From: Candidatus Zipacnadum vermilionense
GTDB taxonomy: Bacteria > Armatimonadota > Zipacnadia > Zipacnadales > Zipacnadaceae
DNA: 64,000 nt
Reading direction: 5' to 3'
Assembly: GCA_029821755.1 (NCBI GenBank)
Contig: JALGSV010000014.1
Location: 1-64,000, forward strand
Each line of letters begins with the position of its first letter. Positions within the stretch are counted from its first letter, which is position 1. A model generated the notes under the pieces. That model saw only the letters and a program-made list of their open reading frames with translations. It was not told the origin of the DNA and did no database searches. The position numbers were made by a program, and so were the translations under genes. Of the stretch, positions 1 through 7,294 are shown in pieces.

Positions 1-1
1 C

Positions 2-430
2 GACTACTGGTTAGGCCGGGAGCGACTTGGTACGGACGAGGAGCTTACCGAGATGGTGGCGGTCATCCTCGCGAAGCTTACGCAAGAGTTCTGGCCGGAG
101 TTGATGGTAGTGGCCGCCGAGGACGAGGCGGGGCCGCTACCCCGGCGGCTCGCCGAGATACCGGAGGGGCACTGGTTCTACGCGCGGGCACAGACGCTGC
201 TGCAAACGATGCCCAAGGAGGTGCAGGTAGCGCCGTCGGCGGAACCCGCGGCACCGCCGCAGGTGACCCCGGCTGCCCCACCGCCCGAGCCGGTGGCGAC
301 CGCAGCGCCGGAGCCGCGGGCGTTTCCCGACGTGCCGATGGGGCATTGGGCGGCGGCAGCGGTAACGAGGCTGCAGGCGGAGGGGATTGTGGAGGGGTAT
401 CCCGGAGGGAAGTTTGGGGGAGGAGGGTAA
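2..430 (+). CDS. S-layer-homology (SLH) domain protein, C-terminal part (5' end outside window)
   Basis: The reading frame is open from base 2, so the gene starts upstream of the window. The visible 142 residues contain a weak SLH-like stretch (residues EIPEGHWFYARAQ), a Pro/Ala-rich linker of about 45 residues, and a second, clearer SLH segment beginning FPDVPMGHWAAAAV and ending GYPGGKFGGGG. SLH domains anchor secreted proteins to cell-wall or outer-envelope polymers. The last domain stops just after the GYPxGxF turn, so the final helix of a canonical SLH domain is missing. The protein is probably exported and envelope-bound; any N-terminal signal or enzymatic domain lies outside the window. 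The SLH call is from motif recognition; the overall role is unknown. Confidence 0.7.
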   Translation, partial: DYWLGRERLGTDEELTEMVAVILAKLTQEFWPELMVVAAEDEAGPLPRRLAEIPEGHWFYARAQTLLQTMPKEVQVAPSAEPAAPPQVTPAAPPPEPVATAAPEPRAFPDVPMGHWAAAAVTRLQAEGIVEGYPGGKFGGGG

Positions 431-583
431 GGCCTCTCGACGGGCGTGGCCGGGCCGGATAGGTTCCGTTTGGCCGCGGTGCATCTGCGGCCTGCGACCT
501 ACCCGGCCTCTCCTTGGTTTGGGGTAAGGGTGGGTGGACATTGCGCCGCGGACTCCGCAAAGTCCACCCCTACGTGGTTTGTC

Positions 584-1969
584 ATGTCCTCCTTCACCGA
601 TACCATTGTTGCTATCTCTACGCCTCCCGGCGTGTCCGGGATTGGGATTGTCCGGCTGACCGGGCCCGAGGCCCTGGCGATTGCCGACCGCCTCTTTGCC
701 CCTGCCGATCCGCGCAAGCTTCCCTCTTCCCATCCGAGCTTCACCCTCCTGTACGGGCACGTGGTGGACGGCGAGGAGGTCGTGGATGAGGCGCTGCTGT
801 CGGTGATGCGCGCCCCGCGCACCTACACTACCCAGGACGTGGTGGAGATCAACTGCCACGGGGGCATCGTGCCGCTGCGGCGGACGCTGGAGCTTTGTCT
901 GCGGGAGGGGGCGCGGCTGGCCGAGCCGGGGGAGTTTACCCTCCGGGCCTTCCACTTCGGGCGGATTGACCTGGCCCAAGCGGAAGCGGCGGCGGACCTC
1001 ATCAACGCCCAGACCGCCGAGGCCGGCCAGGCCGCGGTGCAGCAACTGAGCGGGCGACTCTCGGGGCAGGTGGAGGCGCTGCGGACGGCGTTGGCCTCGC
1101 TGCTGGCGCACCTGGAGGCGGCGATTGACTTTGGGGAGGACGATATCGAGGCGCTGGGCAGGGAGGAAATTGCGGCGCGGTTGCGGGCGGTCCTGGGGCA
1201 TGTGGAGGGGCTACTGGTGACCGCCGAGCAGGGGAAGCTGCTGCGCCAGGGGGCGCGGGTGGCCCTGGTGGGGCGGCCCAACGTGGGCAAGTCGTCGCTG
1301 ATGAACGCGCTGCTGGGCGAGGAGCGGATGATCGTCACGCCCATCCCCGGCACGACGCGGGATACGGTGGCCGAGAGCCTCAACATACATGGGGTGCCGG
1401 TGGTGCTGGTGGACACGGCGGGCCTGCGGGAGGTGGAGGACGAGGTGGAGCAGGCGGGTGTGGACCGCGCCCGGCAGGCGCTGGAGGAGGCGGACGTGGT
1501 GCTGCTGGTGCTGGACCGGTCGGTACCGCTGACAGCGGAGGATAGGGGGCTCTTGGCAGAAGCGGGGGAGCGGACAGTGGTGGTGGTGAACAAGTGCGAC
1601 TTGGCGGGAGCATGGGAGGTGGAAGGTGGAACGTGGCACGCGGGGAGGAGAGGGGAGGCGATGCAGGTATCCGCCAAGACGCATGAGGGGCTGGACCAGC
1701 TGCGAGAGGCGATTGCGGAACGGATTGGCGTGGCGGGGCTGCGACCGACCGGGGAAGTCATCGTGACCAACGTCCGCCACCAGCAAGCCCTGACTCGAAC
1801 GCGGGACGCGGTGGCGCGGGCCCTGGCGAGCAGCGAGGCCGGAGCGACGGAGGAGTACCTGGCCGAGGACTTGCGAGAGGCCCTGGAGGCGCTGGGAGAG
1901 ATCGTGGGGGCGACCAGCCGCGAGGAGATCATCGCGGAGGTGTTTGCGCGGTTCTGCGTGGGGAAGTGA
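584..1969 (+). CDS. mnmE: tRNA modification GTPase MnmE (TrmE)
   Basis: MnmE is the GTPase of the MnmE-MnmG complex that installs the (carboxymethyl)aminomethyl group at C5 of wobble uridine; its N-terminal domain binds 5-formyl-THF or methylene-THF. The 461-residue protein has the usual order: N-terminal TrmE domain starting DTIVAISTPPG, helical domain, G domain (G1 GRPNVGKSS near residue 230, G3 DTAG, G4 NKCD near 336) and the C-terminal FCVGK with its essential Cys. The frame is open further upstream, but the ATG at 584 gives the canonical N terminus, so it was chosen. The loop between NKCD and the SAKT motif is encoded by DNA matching a dispersed repeat (family H). The gene stands alone, with an antitoxin promoter just downstream. 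Confidence 0.96.
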   Translation: MSSFTDTIVAISTPPGVSGIGIVRLTGPEALAIADRLFAPADPRKLPSSHPSFTLLYGHVVDGEEVVDEALLSVMRAPRTYTTQDVVEINCHGGIVPLRRTLELCLREGARLAEPGEFTLRAFHFGRIDLAQAEAAADLINAQTAEAGQAAVQQLSGRLSGQVEALRTALASLLAHLEAAIDFGEDDIEALGREEIAARLRAVLGHVEGLLVTAEQGKLLRQGARVALVGRPNVGKSSLMNALLGEERMIVTPIPGTTRDTVAESLNIHGVPVVLVDTAGLREVEDEVEQAGVDRARQALEEADVVLLVLDRSVPLTAEDRGLLAEAGERTVVVVNKCDLAGAWEVEGGTWHAGRRGEAMQVSAKTHEGLDQLREAIAERIGVAGLRPTGEVIVTNVRHQQALTRTRDAVARALASSEAGATEEYLAEDLREALEALGEIVGATSREEIIAEVFARFCVGK

Positions 1970-1984
1970 GACGGGAGGCGGCTG

Positions 1985-2023
1985 TTTACTTCGGGGCAGA
2001 CAAGTGGTAAGATATTCTTACCA
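1985..2023 (+). promoter_or_regulatory. Promoter with overlapping perfect palindromic operator for the AbrB-type antitoxin gene
   Basis: A 19-bp perfect palindrome, TGGTAAGATATTCTTACCA (2005-2023), lies 20 bp before the antitoxin ATG. A -35-like TTTACT (1985-1990) and a -10-like TAAGAT (2008-2013) are 17 bp apart, so the palindrome covers the -10 box. This is the arrangement expected for an autoregulated antitoxin operon; binding itself is inferred. Confidence 0.55.
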
Positions 2024-2043
2024 TACGGACGAGGTGAGCTGAT

Positions 2044-2244
2044 ATGGCACTGGGATATAGAGTAAAGGTCTCCTCCAAGGGGCAGATTGTGATCCCGAAG
2101 AAACTGCGGGAGCGACTGGGGCTGGAGGCCGGGAGTGAGGTGGAGTTTGAGGTCATCGGGGAGAGGAGATTCCTGATCCGCAAGGTCCCGCCCGCCGCGG
2201 AGGAGCGCCGCGGCGGGTCCCCGCGCAAGCGAGAGGCGGCCTGA
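2044..2244 (+). CDS. AbrB/MazE/SpoVT-family antitoxin or regulator
   Basis: This 66-residue protein has the swapped-hairpin AbrB fold signature: VKVSSKGQIVIPKKLRERLGL followed by GSEVEFEVIGE. These proteins are small dimeric DNA-binding antitoxins or transition-state regulators. The C-terminal 15 residues are Arg/Lys/Glu-rich. It has a good Shine-Dalgarno (GAGGTGAGC) and follows a palindromic operator overlapping a promoter, which suggests autoregulation. It is 32 bp upstream of a second AbrB-type gene, so this looks like an array of two antitoxins followed by a single PIN toxin remnant. It may be an orphan or a spare antitoxin. Confidence 0.85.
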   Translation: MALGYRVKVSSKGQIVIPKKLRERLGLEAGSEVEFEVIGERRFLIRKVPPAAEERRGGSPRKREAA

Positions 2245-2276
2245 CTTGACGGTTACGCGGAGGAGCTGAGACTGAA

Positions 2277-2573
2277 ATGGGCACACAATACCGGAAGAAA
2301 ATGTCGTCGCGGGGGCAACTGGTGATACCGGGGCCGGTGCGCGAACGAGTGGGCCTGCAGCCCGGAGACGAGTTGTCCGTACAGGTCCTGGATGACAGCG
2401 TTCTGGCGGCGGAGAAAACGGAGCCGACGGAGTTTGAGTTGGCGGTGGCCCGCCTCCGTAGAGAGATGGAGGACCGGGGGATTACCCAGGACGACATTGA
2501 CCGCGCCGTAGAAGAGGTCAAGCAGGAGATCTACGATGAGGTGTACGGCCCGACCAGCAAGACTCCTGCTTGA
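2277..2573 (+). CDS. AbrB-family (VapB-type) antitoxin
   Basis: The 98-residue protein has an N-terminal AbrB domain (KKMSSRGQLVIPGPVRERVGL) and a helical, charged C-terminal tail (residues 50-90) that would wrap the cognate toxin. Its 3' end overlaps the start of the downstream PIN-domain reading frame (ATG at 2536) by 38 bp. This is the usual translational coupling of antitoxin and toxin. Because the toxin frame carries an internal stop, this antitoxin may now act without an active partner. Confidence 0.85.
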   Translation: MGTQYRKKMSSRGQLVIPGPVRERVGLQPGDELSVQVLDDSVLAAEKTEPTEFELAVARLRREMEDRGITQDDIDRAVEEVKQEIYDEVYGPTSKTPA

Positions 2574-3003
2574 CGCCAACGTCATTATTAGCGGCATGCG
2601 CTTCCTGGGGCCGCCCCACTAGCTTCTAGAGCAGGCCCGAATGGGAAACGTCACGCTGGTGACGCCGGAGTACGTGGTGCGCGAGGCGCGACGCGTATTG
2701 TCGGTGAAGTTCGCCTTGACCGAAGAGGCGATCGAGACCGGCTTGGCCGAGATTGCGGTGGCGGCAACCCCAAATCCACCGGTTGCGGCGGTCGCTGAGG
2801 CTGCAATGTTGATTCAGGACCGGGCGGACGCGCCAGTCGTGGCCGCGGCCCTGCAGGCCAAGGTGCACGCTCTCGTCACTGGCGACATCCATTTCTTCAG
2901 CCCCGCCGTCCAGGCAAGCATACGGGTCCTGACTCCCCGACAGGCGCTCGACTTGGTCATGGGCTCTGGACCCGGAGCCGGAAGCGAGGCCGATGGCTCA
3001 TGA
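2536..3003 (+). pseudogene. PIN-domain (VapC-type) toxin interrupted by an in-frame amber codon
   Basis: Reading from ATG 2536 gives an N terminus with the PIN motif LLLDANVIISG, then GPPH, a TAG at 2620-2622, then LLEQARMGNVTLVTPEYVVREARRVL in the same frame through to TGA at 3001-3003. Without the TAG this is one continuous PIN protein of about 155 residues with the expected acidic residues: Asp in DANV, Glu near PEYVVREA, Asp in DAPVV and Asp in TGDIHF. PIN toxins are Mg-dependent RNases. A downstream ATG at 2641 could start a fragment, but it would lack the first catalytic Asp. TAG terminates many intact genes here, so code reassignment is unlikely. The 3' end overlaps the next gene as ATGA. 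Confidence 0.75.
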
Positions 3004-3695
3004 TCCTCTACGTCGCTATGGCTGTCTCAGAAGACGACTACCTCACCGCTGGGGGCTGGCTCCTCCGCCATAAGCGGGTCTTCGAGCAGGCCTCCGGGCA
3101 GCCCTGCCTGGTGCGTTGGCACCCGGAAGTGACCGTGGAGTTCGTGGCCGACTGGCCGATCGACAGCCTGGTGGTCAGCGGGTTCGGGAAGAGCTTCGAC
3201 GAGTTCGACCTGGCGCAGTTGTATGGGTTGAGCGACGTGCTGCGGGGGACGGAGCTGCCGATGCTGGGGCTGTGTGGCGGGCACCAGCTCCTGGGGCACA
3301 TCTTCTCGCGCGACCTGCGGCAGGTGGAGAGGCTGGAGGATGAGCCGATCCGACGGCTGGGCGCAGGGGAGCCGGACATGTACCCGGAGTACCACGCGGG
3401 ATGGTACAAGGAGAAGGGCATGCAGCCGGTGCGGGTGCTGGAGCGGGAGGACCCGTTGTTCGCGGGGCTGCCGGGGACGATCATGGTGCTCGAATCACAC
3501 TACTGCGAGGTCAAGACGCTGCCGCCGGAGTTCGTGCTGCTGGCGAGTAACGACAATTGCCGAGTGCAGGCGATGCGGCACCGCGAGCGGCCAGTGTACG
3601 GGACACAGTTTCATCCGGAGGGGTATACGGAGGACTACCCTGACGGTCGGGGGATACTGGAGAATTTCTTCCGGCTGGCGGAGGTGGCACGATGA
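3000..3695 (+). CDS. Class I glutamine amidotransferase-like protein
   Basis: This 231-residue protein has the class I GATase triad: nucleophile Cys92 in LGLCGGHQLLG, and His205 and Glu207 in QFHPEGYTE. Such domains hydrolyse glutamine and deliver ammonia to a synthase partner, or act as gamma-glutamyl hydrolases. It starts in the TGA of the broken toxin (ATGA overlap) and its stop overlaps folP, so it heads the folate run. It is a free-standing domain. The window also holds a GMP synthase-like ATP pyrophosphatase without its GATase half (7295-8260), so this could be a partner in trans. However, the sequence is not a close match to the GuaA glutaminase, so substrate and partner are unknown. 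Confidence 0.75.
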   Translation: MILYVAMAVSEDDYLTAGGWLLRHKRVFEQASGQPCLVRWHPEVTVEFVADWPIDSLVVSGFGKSFDEFDLAQLYGLSDVLRGTELPMLGLCGGHQLLGHIFSRDLRQVERLEDEPIRRLGAGEPDMYPEYHAGWYKEKGMQPVRVLEREDPLFAGLPGTIMVLESHYCEVKTLPPEFVLLASNDNCRVQAMRHRERPVYGTQFHPEGYTEDYPDGRGILENFFRLAEVAR

Positions 3696-4957
3696 GCGCG
3701 GAGGTACGCGGAACCGGTCCGCATCGCGCGCGGGTGCTGGTGCTGCCGACGCGGGCCGACGCGGTGCGAGAGATGGCGCGAACGGGCGTGCGCCCGCCGG
3801 CGGAGCAGTGGCTGGCGGATAAGCTGACGGCCCTGCCGATACGGCTGGAGAACGTCGAGGGGCGGGCGGCGAATCTGCTCAAGCAGGAAATGCTCGCCCT
3901 GGGCGGCGACTGCGCGGTGCACCAGGGGGTGGCGGCCTTTGAGCGCGAGCCGCGGCCGGTGCTACTGCTGGGAACGCGGCGGATGTACCGACGGCTGCTC
4001 GGCAAGTGCCGGATGCAGCCGTTTGGGCTGAAGGGAATCGGAGAGGAACTGGCGCGGCTGCTAGCAGTCGTCGAGCGCGAGGAAAGGCCGGCGCTACAGA
4101 CGCCACACGGGGCGCTGGAGGTGGGGCGGCGGTGCCTGGTGATGGGGATCATCAACATGACGGAGGGGTCGTTCAGCGGGGACGGTCTCGCGCGCGGACG
4201 CGCGGCGGAAGACGTGGCGGGGGCGGTGGAGCAGGGGCGGAGGTTTGCGGCGACGGGAGCGGATATCCTGGACGTAGGCGGGGAGTCCACGCGGCCGGGC
4301 GCTCCGGAGGTAGACGAGGCGGAAGAACTGCGGCGAGTGGTCCCGACGATTGCGGCGCTGCGGGAGGCCGTCGCCCTGCCGATCTCGGTAGATACCCGGC
4401 GCGCGCGGGTGGCGCGGGAGGCGGTCGCGGCGGGGGCGGACATGGTCAACGACATCTGGGCGGGGCGGCAGGAGGGGATGCTGGAAGCGGTGGCGGAGCT
4501 GGGCGTGCCGGTGTGCCTGATGCACATGCAGGGCACCCCGCAGACCATGCAGCATGACCCGCAGTATGAGGACGTTATCACCGAGATCTACGGCTTCCTG
4601 GCCGAGCGGCTGGAGGCGGCGGTGGCGACGGGAGTGGCCGAGGAGCAGATCATGGTAGATCCCGGCTTCGGCTTCGGTAAGCTCCCCGAGCATAACCTGG
4701 AGATCGTGCGGCGGCTGCGGGAGTTCCGCTCGCTGGGGCGGCCGGTCCTGCTGGGCCCCTCGCGCAAGGCCACCATTGGGAAGATCCTGGACAAGCCGAC
4801 CGACCAGCGCCAGTGGGGCACGGCGGCCTTGGTGGCAGTGGGTATCGCCAACGGAGCGGACATCGTGCGGGTGCATGACGTGGAGGAAATGGCGCAGGTG
4901 GCGCAGGTGGCGGGCGCGGCGGTCACGGCGGAGCGGCAAGGGGAGGGTGGCGAGTAG
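3692..4957 (+). CDS. folP: Dihydropteroate synthase with N-terminal extension
   Basis: DHPS condenses p-aminobenzoate with dihydropterin pyrophosphate in folate synthesis. The TIM-barrel part (from about residue 150) shows the pterin/pyrophosphate motifs INMTEGSFSGDG, GGESTRPGA, HMQGTPQTMQ, DPGFGFGK, GPSRK and a final RVHD. The motif INMTEGSFS differs from the common INxTPDSFS. About 130-145 residues precede the barrel; similar N-terminal extensions occur in some anaerobes and archaea and have no settled function. The gene overlaps the GATase gene by 4 bp and is followed 22 bp later by the 5-formyl-THF cyclo-ligase gene, consistent with a folate operon. Confidence 0.93.
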   Translation: MSAEVRGTGPHRARVLVLPTRADAVREMARTGVRPPAEQWLADKLTALPIRLENVEGRAANLLKQEMLALGGDCAVHQGVAAFEREPRPVLLLGTRRMYRRLLGKCRMQPFGLKGIGEELARLLAVVEREERPALQTPHGALEVGRRCLVMGIINMTEGSFSGDGLARGRAAEDVAGAVEQGRRFAATGADILDVGGESTRPGAPEVDEAEELRRVVPTIAALREAVALPISVDTRRARVAREAVAAGADMVNDIWAGRQEGMLEAVAELGVPVCLMHMQGTPQTMQHDPQYEDVITEIYGFLAERLEAAVATGVAEEQIMVDPGFGFGKLPEHNLEIVRRLREFRSLGRPVLLGPSRKATIGKILDKPTDQRQWGTAALVAVGIANGADIVRVHDVEEMAQVAQVAGAAVTAERQGEGGE

Positions 4958-4979
4958 CAGACCGAGGTACGCGCTGATC

Positions 4980-5588
4980 ATGACCAAGCCCAGCAGAAGC
5001 CCAGAAGAGAAGCGCAAGTGGGAGATCCGCCGCTGCATTGGGGCGGCGCGCGATGGGCTGTCGGCCGAGGAGCGGGAGGATAAGAGCCGCATCATCTTCA
5101 CGCGGGTGGTGCAGGCCTGGGAGTACCAGCAGGCGGCGACGGTGCTGGCCTATGCGCACTTCCGGTCGGAGGTGCAGACCGACCGGCTGCTGCGAGCGAC
5201 GCTGGCGGCGGGCAAGCGGCTGGTGCTGCCCCGAGTGAACCGGGCGCGCCACGAGCTAGACCTGTACCTGGTCACCGACCCGGCGCGGCAACTGGTGCCG
5301 GGGGCGTGGGACATCCCGGAGCCCGATCCGGCCCAGTGCGCGGCAGCGCCCCTGGAGGAAATCGACTGCGTGATCGCCCCGGGCGTGGCTTTTGATCCCT
5401 GGGGCGGGCGGACGGGGTACGGCGGGGGGTTCTACGACCGGCTGCTCAACGCCCTCTCGCCCGCCCAGGCACGGGTGTGCCTGGGGCTGGCGTATGAGGT
5501 GCAGATCGTTCACGAGGTGCCGCGGGGGCTGTTCGACGCGCACGTGGGGGCGGTGGCGACGGAGTTGCGTTTGGTGGAGAACCGGTGA
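4980..5588 (+). CDS. 5-formyltetrahydrofolate cyclo-ligase
   Basis: MTHFS converts 5-formyl-THF to 5,10-methenyl-THF using ATP, returning the storage form to the active C1 pool. The 202-residue protein has the family landmarks: basic N-terminal helix with RR near residue 17, TVLAYAHFRSEVQT, LVLPRV, and the C-terminal IAPGVAFDPWGGRTGYGGGFYDR. The ATG at 4980 was chosen because it restores the usual N terminus; the frame is open upstream through the end of folP. Its place between folP and folB and upstream of the methenyl-THF enzymes ties it to folate and C1 metabolism. Confidence 0.93.
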   Translation: MTKPSRSPEEKRKWEIRRCIGAARDGLSAEEREDKSRIIFTRVVQAWEYQQAATVLAYAHFRSEVQTDRLLRATLAAGKRLVLPRVNRARHELDLYLVTDPARQLVPGAWDIPEPDPAQCAAAPLEEIDCVIAPGVAFDPWGGRTGYGGGFYDRLLNALSPAQARVCLGLAYEVQIVHEVPRGLFDAHVGAVATELRLVENR

Positions 5589-5594
5589 TCTGCC

Positions 5595-6287
5595 ATGCCC
5601 ACTGACCTGCACCTGGCGCTGCAACGTCACTACGCGGGGGAGGACGGGGTGATTGAGGCGCCGGTGGGCGGGTATGTGGTGGATGCGTTCCGCGGCGGCG
5701 TGGCCTACGAGATACAGACGGGGAACTTCGCGGCGCTGCGGGGGAAGCTGGCGGCGCTGGCCGAGCGGGGGCCGGTGGTGCTGGTGTATCCGGTGGCGCA
5801 GGTCAAGACGATCGTGCGGCTAGACCCGGAGACGGGGGAGGAGCTGTCGGCCCGACGCTCTCCGAAGCGGGGCCGGGTGACGGAGGTGGGGCGGGAACTG
5901 CTCTACCTGGCGGAGGCCCTGCGGCACGGGAACCTGGCCCTGGAGGTGGTCCTGACCGTTGAGCGGGATCTGCGGCAGGATGATGGGCAGGGGAGCTGGC
6001 GGCGCCAGAGGGTATCGCTGGTGGGGCGGGAGCTGGTAGAGGTGGTGGAGACGCATCGCTTCGAGCGGCCGCAGGACTTCCTGCGGATGCTGCCGGAGGG
6101 CCTAGCGGAGCCCTTCACTACGGCGGAACTGGCGGCGGCGGGGAAGCTGACTAAGGCGCTGGCGGGGCGGCTGGCGTACGGGCTATGGAAGCTGGGGACG
6201 CTGGAGAGGGTGGGCAAGCGGGGGAATTCGCATTTGTACCAGAGGGTCAGGCCGCGAGGCAGGAAACGCCGCGGCCCCGCGAGATAA
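5595..6287 (+). CDS. Conserved hypothetical protein, possible nuclease-like fold plus winged helix
   Basis: I cannot assign a function. The 230-residue protein has an N-terminal segment VVDAFRGGVAYEIQTGNFAA, in which an Asp followed about 10 residues later by E-x-Q recalls the PD-(D/E)XK core. It is followed by a basic SPKRGR stretch and a C-terminal region (FTTAELAAAG ... VGKRGNSHLY) that looks like a winged-helix fold. It sits 6 bp after the cyclo-ligase stop and upstream of folB, so it is probably co-transcribed with the folate genes. The nuclease suggestion is weak pattern matching. Confidence 0.7.
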   Translation: MPTDLHLALQRHYAGEDGVIEAPVGGYVVDAFRGGVAYEIQTGNFAALRGKLAALAERGPVVLVYPVAQVKTIVRLDPETGEELSARRSPKRGRVTEVGRELLYLAEALRHGNLALEVVLTVERDLRQDDGQGSWRRQRVSLVGRELVEVVETHRFERPQDFLRMLPEGLAEPFTTAELAAAGKLTKALAGRLAYGLWKLGTLERVGKRGNSHLYQRVRPRGRKRRGPAR

Positions 6288-6318
6288 GCCGGCATTAGTT
6301 CACGGAGATCACTACCTC

Positions 6319-6690
6319 ATGCCCCCTACCGACTGCCTTCGCATTCAGAACATGACCTTCTACGGCTACCACGGGGTGGACGCGGAGGAGCGGCGGCTGG
6401 GGGGGAAGTTTTCACTGGATGTCGAAATGCACCTTGACCTGCGCCCGGCCGGGGAGAGCGATGACCTGACCAAGACCGTGGACTACAAGGCCGTGTATGA
6501 CCTGGTGCGGCGGGTGCATGACGGGGAACACTACCTGCTCCTGGAGGCGCTGGCCGAGGCGGTGGCAAGCGCGATTCTGGCGAAGTTTGCGGTAGAGGAA
6601 GTGGTGCTGCGAGTCCGCAAACACAGCGTGCCGCTCCAGGGCCTGATTGACTATACTGAGGTGGAGATACGGCGGGGACGGGCACAGTAG
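6319..6690 (+). CDS. folB: Dihydroneopterin aldolase
   Basis: FolB splits dihydroneopterin to 6-hydroxymethyl-dihydropterin and glycolaldehyde. At 123 residues it matches family length, and it has the motifs NMTFYGYHGVDAEER, TVDYKAVYDLV, LLEALAEAVA and VRKHSVPLQG; the conserved Glu and the catalytic Lys of the K-x-x-x-P segment are present. It is part of the folate run, 30 bp after the hypothetical gene, and makes the pterin precursor used by FolP upstream. No folK or folE is seen in the window. Confidence 0.93.
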   Translation: MPPTDCLRIQNMTFYGYHGVDAEERRLGGKFSLDVEMHLDLRPAGESDDLTKTVDYKAVYDLVRRVHDGEHYLLLEALAEAVASAILAKFAVEEVVLRVRKHSVPLQGLIDYTEVEIRRGRAQ

Positions 6691-6720
6691 GTGGGGAACA
6701 ACGCCGAGGGAGGAACTACC

Positions 6721-7152
6721 ATGACCCGAGTAGAGATCCTGGCCGCAGCTACGGAGTTGGTGGGGGCGCGGAAGCCGTTTGTGCTGGGAACCGTAGACGC
6801 GGAGGGGAAGCCACAACTACGGTGGATGGGGGACCTGCTGCTGGAGGAGCCGCTGGTGATATGGATGGCCTGCGGAGCGCAGTCGCGCAAGATCGCGCAA
6901 CTGGCGGCCAACCCTAGCGCCCAATTGGTCTTCAGCGGCCCAGACTTCATGACCGTGGCAACGCTGAGCGGGCACTGCGAGGTGCGGGGTGATGCGGAGG
7001 CCAAGCAGAAGGTGTGGGACAGCATCCCGGCACTGACACACTACTCCAGCGGACCCGAGGACCCGAAGATGACCGCGCTGCGGTTTGTGACCAAGCGGGT
7101 CGAGGTGCTGCAGATGACGGCGGGGATGGAGCCGCAGGTGGCCGAGTTCTAG
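6721..7152 (+). CDS. Pyridoxamine 5'-phosphate oxidase-like FMN-binding split-barrel protein
   Basis: The 143-residue protein resembles the small PNPOx-like split-barrel family: GARKPFVLGTVDAEGKPQLRW, then ARKIAQLAAN-type helices and the strand TLSGHCEVRGD. These proteins bind flavin or related cofactors and are often reductases of unknown substrate. ATG 6721 follows a good Shine-Dalgarno (GAGGGA); a GTG at 6691 in the same frame is less likely. It lies between folB and the GMP synthase-like gene. The substrate is not predictable. Confidence 0.75.
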   Translation: MTRVEILAAATELVGARKPFVLGTVDAEGKPQLRWMGDLLLEEPLVIWMACGAQSRKIAQLAANPSAQLVFSGPDFMTVATLSGHCEVRGDAEAKQKVWDSIPALTHYSSGPEDPKMTALRFVTKRVEVLQMTAGMEPQVAEF

Positions 7153-7294
7153 GGGACCAACCTCCTTCCTCACCGTCCGGAAGGTAGATAAGTGCTGAGT
7201 GGGGAAAACAGCGCCCGTTCTAGCCGGTGCGTGCCGTACAGGGCACGGCCGCCGAGCGGGCGCTCGACATTCCCACGAAAGGCAAGTGATCCGC
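7153..7294 (+). promoter_or_regulatory. Structured leader before the GMP synthase-like gene
   Basis: The 142-bp gap contains nested pairing: an outer GCGCCCG (from 7211) with CGGGCGC (ending 7264), and an inner CGTGCC-GTACAG-GGCACG hairpin. A Shine-Dalgarno-like AAGG follows about 12 bp before ATG 7295. I do not recognise a known riboswitch; it could be a leader hairpin or one of the local palindromic repeats. Confidence 0.35.

Noticed and set aside
446-583. N-terminal extension of MnmE from 446
   Set aside because: The extra residues are unlike any MnmE and the ATG at 584 begins exactly at the conserved N terminus.
2620-2622. Amber codon recoding (TAG read as an amino acid)
   Set aside because: Many intact genes here end in TAG (folP, guaA-like, folD, metF, glnA and others), so TAG is an ordinary stop in this genome.
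3000-3695. Naming the GATase as the GuaA glutaminase subunit
   Set aside because: The triad is present, but the surrounding sequence does not match the GuaA glutaminase; partnership with the gene at 7295 is only a possibility.
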